This document shows, piece by piece, positions 1-9,600 of a stretch of 17,383 bases of DNA; positions within the stretch are counted from its first letter, which is position 1, and each line of letters starts with the position of its first letter. The notes under the pieces were generated by a model. It worked only from the letters and a program-made list of their open reading frames with translations. It was not told the DNA's origin and searched no databases. Origin of the DNA: Setaria digitata (taxonomy: Eukaryota > Nematoda > Chromadorea > Rhabditida > Setariidae); assembly GCA_003640385.1 (NCBI GenBank), contig RCAB01000820.1, forward strand, positions 1 to 17,383, in the 5' to 3' direction. Position numbers and translations under genes: made by a program.

Positions 1-162
1 TATTATTACTTATTATTATTATTACTTATTATTATTATTACTTCTTATTATTATTACTTATTATTATTATTACTACTTATTATTATTATTACTACTTATT
101 GTTATTATTACTACTTATTATTATTACTACTTGTTATTATTACTACTTATTATTATTATTAT
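1..162. repeat. Imperfect TTA/TAC microsatellite
   Basis: Continuous trinucleotide-type repeat of TTATTA units broken regularly by TACTACTTA or TTACTTA units. It runs off the left edge of the window, so its full length is unknown. It lies downstream of the solenoid gene. Confidence 0.95.
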
Positions 163-524
163 ACGTTAGAAATATAAAAACTATTTATAAAAAATGCTAA
201 AAATTTACTGTGTCCAATATCATAGCTATCTGATACGATTAATTATGATAATACTAAAATAGAAAAAGAAATGAAACGATTTGTCAACAGCAAAACACGG
301 AGTAATAAGTTGCCTAAGTTATTATCATTTCTGTTTTTAATTTCATAGTGATATTTGATAAGCGATATTTTTTTTTCTTCGTTTTGAATAAATTTGTGAT
401 AATAATTATGATAATTATAAGGATCATAATGGTAATAACAAAAAATTAACGAAAAATTAACAGACTTGCTGTCATTCAGTTCTGCAAATACTACTAATTA
501 TAGTTTAAATTCTGAGTCAAGAAA
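163..524. other. 3' flank of the solenoid gene, AT-rich, no gene seen
   Basis: Holds the presumed 3' UTR of the minus-strand gene and AT-rich spacer up to the microsatellite. I see no coding pattern or structured RNA. Confidence 0.6.
336..341 (-). promoter_or_regulatory. Possible polyadenylation signal (ATTAAA)
   Basis: ATTAAA on the minus strand about 185 nt after the TAA of the solenoid gene. I found no canonical AATAAA on this strand between the stop and the left end. ATTAAA is common by chance in such AT-rich DNA, so this is weak. Confidence 0.2.
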
Positions 525-684
525 TTACAGATTAATTTTAGATTTGTTATCATCCAACTGCATATTTGGTACCAATCGTAACTCATCGTCCGTTACTGTT
601 TCTTTTTCTAAGCAATCATCGTCATCACTGATAGTCACTTTTGAAATGGATGTTAGCGATTCCTTATCCAAATTTAGGCAATAA
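525..684 (-). CDS. Last exon of the solenoid gene: acidic C-terminal tail, residues 1616-1668 and stop
   Basis: Acceptor ATTTTACAG/T completes a Leu codon (CT/T) and the frame runs to TAA at 525-527. It encodes NLDKESLTSISKVTISDDDD and then ETVTDDELRLVPNMQLDDNK. The tail is strongly acidic, with Ser/Thr-Asp/Glu sites of the type used by casein kinase 2 (motif only, inference). Phase and lack of T-rich composition support coding. An antisense open frame over the same bases is a shadow. Confidence 0.83.
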
Positions 685-3600
685 CTGTAAAATAAAAATT
701 AGCAAGTGATCCTGCCACAATCTTGCCTCTTTTTCTCGGAATTTTTCCAGAAACGAAAAAAAAAAACTGCTTATAAATGAAAATTAAAATAGCTAAGCTA
801 TAAAAAAGAAAAGAGATTAATGTATTTATGTACAGCGTATCACGTGGATCATTCATATTTCGACGTTTTTCATCGATTTCTTCGCTGGAACTACGACTAA
901 CATAGCCGATGTCATCTTCAGCAGAATGATGTTCAACGCGTGGTAATCCAAACTTACGTGATCGGAGCCGGAAACGGTTCGCCAGTTCATAAAGTGATTG
1001 TGACTCAAATCTGTAATCACAAACAAGCAAGTCTTTCCTCTTTAATCTTGAAATGAGAAAAGAGAGTGCATATAAAATCTATTCAAATAATAGAATTCAT
1101 CTTTCTTTTTTTAAAGAATTATTCTGAAATATCTTTATGGAATAATATTAAAATAACCTTTGTCTTTTTTCGATAAGCATTTCAGAACATTTCATCTCAT
1201 CATTACCAACAATATCATTACTGCATATTAGACGAAATAACTTTGCAAAATTACGGATTAAAATATGATCAATGTGTACTTCGTTGAGTAGTTTCAGTAA
1301 GGTTAAATATAAATGGCTTGTTGTAGTGAGAGAAATAGCAATGGGAATCATTTTGTTTGCTCTTTTTAAAGCTTCTTCAAGTTCATCATAAGTTGTGCAA
1401 GAATTCTTGAAGCATTCACCGATTGATTTCGTGGATTTTTTCCACAACTGATAATCTTCCGAAGTATCACAACTGGTAATGCCAGAATGGAATGAAATTT
1501 CGATGAAGCATCCACTTAATACATTATTATTATTGCAGGTGGAGGACTGCTGAGATTTAAAATTTTTAACCGTATCATACGGAGATGGATAATTCGACGA
1601 ACAGTTACCATTTGGATAATCGGATAATGGTATTAATCGAGGTTCTGGGGCAAATAATTCGGGAAGTTTTTCGAATTCTAATTCAAATCGCTCGAAGGCA
1701 TAAATTAAGGCGCAAATATTCATTTTAGGTGACATTAGACAATTTAGAGCAATAATTATTGGAGCAACAAGTTTACAATGCGTGCAGCTAGTCAAATCTG
1801 TTCGTACAAATAATGTTGTCTGTACAGCTACTTTGAATGAGTTGGTGTTAAAACTGCCATCAAGAATGGTCGAATAAGCGATAAGATTGAAATTTTCACA
1901 TTTCAATCCTCGAGGTGTTACAACGGCAAAATCTGCATCGATATCAAGAAATTTCAGGTTACTTGAGATTCCGGAGACAGTTACTTGTGAGCCGTTCAAT
2001 TCCAATCGCGCTGGACCATGAATTTCTCCATCAAAAAGAATTTTTCTACCAAATATTGAATAGGCAGTATCGCTACTTTCCTGATTTTGGAAAATACCTT
2101 CAATACTAATTTCATCTCCGGTAGCAAGCACGGATTCTGAATTCATAATTTTGCCATCTAACGAAATCAATTCTGCTTCAAAAACGATATTTTTTACACT
2201 TTTAATAATAGCCGTTTCACAGTGTTCAATTCTTGCACGTGTATAGCTTTCTAGGAAATCTAAGTTTGCCACTGTACCAGTTAAGATTAAATCATCGCAT
2301 TCCAGTGACAGTTCACTATTTGCACATGTTCCAAGGATTTCACCGCTGATATGGCAAGCTCCACGGTTGACTTTTAGAACAACTTTATGTTCGACAAACA
2401 TTCTGCCTTGCAGATAGCAACTATCTGCATGAATAGATACTGTTTTTAAATGAGAATCAAATGGTGATAAGCTAAGAGTACCATCCGAAGCTATCTTTAT
2501 CACAGCACCAATCAGCTCTGTCATACGAATATCACGAATGCTTAAGATGATTGAATCACTGCTTACGTTGCACGATTTTCGACAGCACAATATCCCATCA
2601 CCAATCACTTTTACCTGGCGTATTCTCGAATCGATTACCATTGATTCGCATGTCAGTTCACCGTCAATAGCTAAAGTAAGACATTTACAGCTTCCTGTAA
2701 TCCGCAACTGATTGCTCCTGATCAGAGCACCATGTTTCACAACACATTCGGTGATGTAAGCTGCACCAATGGTTATTTCCAGCACATCAACAGTTACTCG
2801 AGATCTGAAAAAGACTGCATCTCGAGCTGCTAATGTGATGCTGCTACGAGTATCGATAATATCATTATCAACGAGTAACTGAGATCGAGAAGATATTCGC
2901 ATTTGTTTATTAAGACTGCATCGATTCAGTGCTATGCAAACTTTCGATGTCGAGTTATCGAAATCCCCACGAGAATCGATACGACCTCCAGCACGAGACC
3001 AATCTTTACTTGCTGAGAGTAGTTTTGGTTGTATACCTTCTAGCTGTGTTTGTCCAAATTCACTACAGAAGTTTGCCAGTCGTATATTCATCCTATCAGT
3101 TGCAAAGATACGATTCGTGTTCTGTAATTCGCCATTTCCACGAATTTCAATACGATCAGCCGAAAATACAGCATCATTCCGGAAGAAATTTTCCACCAGC
3201 ACAACTACCTCACGCATGTGATTCTGTAGTTTATCACTACTGGTTAGTCGACCACGATTTATCAAACCATCACTGATAATATATACTTTTTCACCGTTAA
3301 ATCGGACCTGTCCTTCATGAAGCCATAGTGTGGCACACAAAATACCCTCTGGAAAGAAAACCTGAGGAACGGAATCAATCAAAGAAGCACGCTGGGTATG
3401 CAGAGAATTACACGATATTAGAGTACGATACGTAGCATCTTCCGCTACGGAATCCATTCCGGAAAGCAATGAATAAGAAGATGCTGAAAAAAGAACTGCC
3501 AGAAACGGTGCAATGACAGCTTCGGCTTTTAGCTGACCTTCCAGAATAAATGCCGGATAGGAATGTGGTGGAATTGGCAGTGCTAATGAGGATGATGATG

Positions 3601-6600
3601 ATGATGAGATTTCAAAATTTTCGTAACTTCGTCCTTTCAGGATTAATGGTCCATTGAGAACTTCAAGCTGTCCACCGACTGTTAATCTTGATTCATTCAC
3701 ATGCGGTACACAAACTTCTATTTGATTCACTCGAATATAACCGTCGAAACGGACTCTTTTCATCAGATTCATAATGAAATAATTGGCAACAATTCGTCCC
3801 TGACAGCGCTCTTCGGATAAATCATAAACAGCCATTGTTAACGTATCTTTCGCAAAAATAATAGCATCTTCAGATTGCTCGAAACATGCAACATGCAAAT
3901 GCAAATTTCCATCTAAATACCACGACGAATCATTCCGAAATGTTCCCACGGCGACAGTTGCGCCCACTGTTATATTTACTCGTGCGCCAGGTGCAGTTAT
4001 CATATCATTTCGCACATAAGCAAGCAAATTTTCCAGTGATAAATGACCAGCAATGGTACACTGGCCTTCAGCTAATAATTTTAGCAAATTCGCGCTAAAT
4101 TTTGATGAAGCGTAAAAATTTGCCGATCCTTTAAGAATGATTTTAGTAGACTCTTTGATTTTCCATAATCCACAATTGTTAAATGACTGGGCGTCAATAA
4201 TTGTCGTCTCTTCAACAAATACTTTTCCGGTGTGCAGAGTGAATAAATCAGCTTGTATTTTTAACGATATAAAACGAGTCTGCCAAGTTCCTAGAAAAGG
4301 AAAGAAAAAAATTATATTAGTAGAAAAAAAGCGACAAAAAATTAAATGGGACTAATTAAGTGCTACTGTTTGATGTGAAATTCATAAATACTGCTCAGGA
4401 AAAAAAACCATATGAAAATGATTAGAAATTTTCAATCGAAAAATTATAAATTTGTAAGAGCTTATTAAAAATTCCTTATTAAATGACAAGAGCAGAAAAT
4501 TATAATAATCCCTTAACACCGAAATTCTGAATAAAAATAGAAAATTTACTGGCTGGTTAAAATAATATTTAAAAAAATGGGATGCAAATAGCTCTGAACT
4601 GTTAGTAGGAATAGAGAGAGAAAAAGAAAAGGCGAAACAATCCCTGGAAACAAAGACAATTAATTGGCAATTAATTACCCGAATTATAACAACATTCGCT
4701 AATTGTTCCTTCAAAATAATCAACTTCCATATATGATTCCTCCAAAAATGTAGCTGACTTCACGTGCAGGCTAAACTGCTCTCCAACTGACCAAATTCCG
4801 GCAACGCAAAACACGGAAGAAACGATCTAAATAGAACTGGTAAATTTAACGAAAATTTATGAGTTTTCTAAAAAAAAAAATAAAATTAACAGGATCAAGA
4901 AAAAGAAAGGACACGAACCAGTGTGCAAAAAACTGAAACTCCTAATTTGCTTAAAATAAATTTATCACCAATTGTCGGTTTTGGTCAAGAAGAGAACTCA
5001 AAACTATTTTATTAATCTCCCGATTCTATCTGATATGCCGAAGTGAAGCAAGGGAATAGAAAATATATTAAATCCCATTGTAGTAAATTAGAATATAAAG
5101 AAACACTAAGAATTAGAAAAGATTTCTTCGATCACTTATGGAATCAAATATGGAAAAAAAAAAATTGAAAATCCCGGTAAAATACCATTCAGATATTCCC
5201 TTCTTTTCTTCAGCTTACATATGACATTCAGATTTGAACAGTGATTCAACTTCAAGCTAGATTTAAAAGGATTTTTCTTAGTAAATTTGAAGTTTAATTT
5301 TACAATCGAATTGTTATAAAATAATTTTTATAAATTAGGAAACCCGTTTTGATCCAATTTAAATTGGACTAGAAATCAGACGTAAAATACATCTACTAAA
5401 ATTAAATAATGTGGCAACAACTACAGAGATGGCAAATATATAAGCAAATTTTACCTATAATTAAAATCGGAAAACTATTAACCTTAACCCATTGTTCTTG
5501 GCTAACAATTGCTTCTTCTGTTGTGGCCACATTGCCTCCGCACGATACATCCAAATTTACATGCTTTACTTGTCCTAGAAAACGTATGAAATATCGAAAA
5601 CTTGTAGCATTTTAATTTGCAAAAAAGAATACATTGGAGAAGATTAGCTTAATACAGGAATTTTGGAAGTTATACCAATCATTTTACAATAAGCTAGAAA
5701 TAACAAAAATAAATAAATAAATAAATAAAGCATATTTCTGATGAATTAAATCGAAAAACCATATACACCTTCGATGATCAAATCATGGCCCACCGATACC
5801 GTTACTGAACCACCTGTCCAAATTGATTTCGCTTCACATTTTGCATTTCCGTAAACTGTTAACACTAATGTACTACTTCGAAACTGTGCGCAATCAGCAC
5901 AATCTCGCCCAACCTTTAATGAAATAAAAAAAATTACAAATTTACTCAAATGAAAACTCTCATTCTTGTGATGGCGATTCTCTTTCGTCCACTTCCACCT
6001 TTCACTTCCTACATAGGTTCCAAATAACAAGTCTACTTGCTCAAGTAACCAGCGTAATTTTGATATGCTCAAAAAAGATATTCTGAATAAATTAATCAAA
6101 TCAACTTCAACAATAATAGAATGATGGAAAAGACACCAAAGTAAGCTCTCAACTAATTAACTTGTAAGCGAGACTGAATTTATTTTAAACTCTACATATT
6201 TTTAGCACTTTTGCAAAGGAGACTAGAATCGTGCAATTAAACAATAAGATATGAGGTAATTACTAGTAATATAGTCANTAATTTATGCACTTAAAAATGT
6301 ACGAATTATTTAAATTCCTCTGTTTTGTATAAAGTATATACTTACATATACGAAGTATAAAAATTTCCAGTAAATTATTAATNATTAAACAATAAGATAT
6401 GAGGTAATTACTAGTAATATAGTCAGAGATAGAAATTTTGTGCATTTTATAACAGAAAAAGAATTAAAAAATTCCTCTGTTTTGCATAAAGTATATACTT
6501 ACATATACGAAGTATAAAAATTTCCAGTAAATTATTAATTTATCACTACTTATTATGGATTTATCGCAAATATCCAATACAAAATAATTTTGTTATTTAA

Positions 6601-9600
6601 AAAAAAAAAAGATCCCTGCATATTTTCATACAATTTAATACTATTTAAAAAAAAAATCAAATTAATCTATTATTTTGCTGGAAATTTTAACTGTCTTATT
6701 ACAAAATTTATCGACATTTTAGCTGCACCGAAGTTACTTTAAATAGCTGCTTATATTACCAGATTTATCTTCCCTTCCCATAATTACACTTACCTTGGCA
6801 ATGATATTATTGGAAGTGATAGTTCCACGTTTCCAATCATGCGTACTGATAAGAGCTTGGATTAGCGTTATCTTTTCGCGCATTTTATTACGCCTTTCTG
6901 ATGCATGTACAGCTCTATATTTTCTAACAGCTACCTTTCGTGGTGTATCATCATCATCAGTATTACTTTTCTGCAGCGGTTGTAAGTTTTTTCTTGAAAT
7001 TCAAAAAAGTGTTATTCGAAAAAAAAGATAGCAACAAACAAACAAACAATTTCAATGTTATATTTTACCAAAAAAATACTTTTTTTTTCAGTAGAAAATT
7101 ATTTCAAAAAATTTCTTTCATTAAATAAATATGAATTAATGATGATTTTTAACCTTGATGGAATCATTTAAATCTACGCCATCTTCCAGTAATTGGGCAA
7201 CTGTATCTGGTTTTTCGTATAAAATAGCCGAACTAAGTGTACTACTTGTTGGTAATGAATCGGACGTTTCACTGCTGATGCCTTTGATTTGTTTCAAAGC
7301 TGCATATCTATAAATGTAAAATTCAATAGTTTAAAAAATATTAAATAATTACTGTCAAACACAATTATTTTAATGCTTTAAAAGTGGCATTCAGTTATTA
7401 GTGAAATAGCTAAATTTAATCAAAAAATTTAAAAATAATAAATTCAAAAATATAATCAGCAAGCATTCCATCTGTTGAATGAAAAAAGTAAGCCTTTAAA
7501 ATGATAATTAGTAATATTCATTGTTCAAAAATTACCGCAATTAGTGATGTAAAAGTAATCCGGAATAAGAACAAGGTGATATTTATTTGACACCAACTTA
7601 TTTGAGTAATTCAATTTACAAAATAAAATTTGAAAATAAATACCCTCTGGAAGCACTATCAATTCGACTATCCTGTAATGACAAAACACTTCCATCTATA
7701 TGAAATTCCATCTCATTTTGGGAAGCAATGCAGCCAAAATTAGCCAAACAGCCAGTTAAACGAAAGTGAAGTATATTTACAACATTTTCCGATGTTTTAG
7801 ATAACTGAAACTTCAATGAAAAAGTAAAATAGAATACGAATTAACTGCTTAATCAATTAAAATTTTGCAAATTATCGAAATATTTGCTCAATTAATAGCG
7901 TTTACTATTTGCGTATTGACAAAGAATATGTATTACTTAATTTATCAAAATGACATAATTAATCTATGCTAATTAGTCGTTGTTTGAATAATTACTAAAG
8001 CATTTATTGCATCCACTCATTGTTGATCACATTAATATAATCCTTATTTAATTCATTTTGGTGAATAACAGCTGATTCCTTCTATTCTTTTGTTTACCTG
8101 TTTGTTTATTTAACACTTCTTTCAATTAATTGAATTGCTTATTTAACTTCCTCGCTCACAATGTTTTATTATTCTCTTTATTTAACAGTTTTCATTAAGC
8201 ATCCATCATTATTCATTGATAATAAATAAATTTTTTAAATATTTCTTTTTCTTTTCATTTCAATTTAACAGTTTTAGATGTGTTAATGATTTCACTTTCA
8301 CTAAAATGAATTAATTCGAGAGCATGAATTAGAAACTCTCAACAGAAAAACAGTAGGCATTACATATTTATCGTTAGATGACCGATTTATTCCAATAGCG
8401 CCATCGACACCGATATGTAACAAAGCAGAATCAATGAAAACTGACATTTTGGATGGCATTTGATCGAAACAGCAAATTCGGCCGTCAATTTGAATGCGGC
8501 GCGATACTGCCTTAAAATGAATTTGTATTAACTGACTTCTTAATAATACATTTTTAGAAGTGAACATGTGAAAAGTGCATCGTTAAATTATGCCACCTTA
8601 AAATTTAGAAAACTATGAAATGAAGAAAAGATGAAAACACCTGGACGAATTGAAGGTAAAACAGATAAATCATAGGTTAGTAGTGAAAAGGATACCACGT
8701 AAAACAGTCAAGTGATAGGTTAGTAATGAAAAGGATACCACGTAAAACAGCCAAGTAATAGGTTAATAGTGAAAAGGATGTCACGTAAAACAACCAAGTA
8801 ATAAGTTAGTAATGAAAAGGATATCACGTAAAAGAGCCAAGTAATAGGTTAGTAGTGAAAAGGATATCACGTAAAATAGCCAAGTGATAGATTATTAGTG
8901 AAACTGATATCACATTAAAATGAACAAACCCGCAACTTAGAGCATGTAAACAATGCTTCCGGTTTGATGAAAATATGTTGAGCTTTGAGGATGACACTAC
9001 GAGCGGATAATTTTGAATTGGTATGCAAAGCTCCAACCGTTGACTCAAATGTTACTTTGATAGCCTTAATTCGACCAGTTACCTAAAAATATGAAGATTA
9101 ATACTTAATTACTTAAAGTGTAAATTAAGAAGAACTGATATAGTTCATTGCTTGATTTTAAGCCTGAATTACTACAGCCTATCTGGTTTGCAGTGCTTCC
9201 ATATCTTAATGTTTAATGCATTTAATAAGCTTGTTGATTATTTATTAGTAAGCTTTTTAATTTAAATATTTTCAAATTTTTAAAGAGTTCTTGATTCCAA
9301 CTGTCCCAGCTAAATTTGTTCCCATTAACAAACTCACCAGCAACTATAATAAGTAATAATTAGCCTCAGGTGTAATGATGAAGACACTAAAAGGAATTCA
9401 ATTCCATTCATACTTGATTGATATTTGTTTCGCACAAAATAATATTGTAAGAAATTTTTTAATTTCATTAAAATTGAACAAATATAACAAATACTTCTCA
9501 GTGATACACTCATAAATTCAGCGCTGCTATATACTTGGTCATTTTTACTTGCTTCAATCATCCTAATTCTTTAAACGCACCTCAAGATTAGGGCCTGCCA

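Noticed and set aside
674..833. Membrane helix-like C-terminus (FLFYSLAILIFIYK) in continuation of the exon at 834-1010
   Set aside because: It is translation of an intron: GTACAT..TTTTACAG removes it and the next exon continues in phase with acidic coding sequence.
4085..4087. TTG codon as a start for the long open frame
   Set aside because: The frame continues upstream of it to the splice acceptor at 4291, and the upstream exons join in phase; TTG is an internal Leu.
1915..4355. Plus-strand open frames over the giant exon
   Set aside because: They are antisense shadows of a 3.1-kb coding exon with strong minus-strand pattern.
8656..8929. CRISPR array
   Set aside because: The 43-bp units are contiguous diverged tandem copies without spacers, in a eukaryotic intron.
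9334..9561. Minus-strand open frame in the intron 9083-9580
   Set aside because: Flanking exons join in phase 0 without it, and its second half is low-complexity Leu/Phe/Tyr/Ile.
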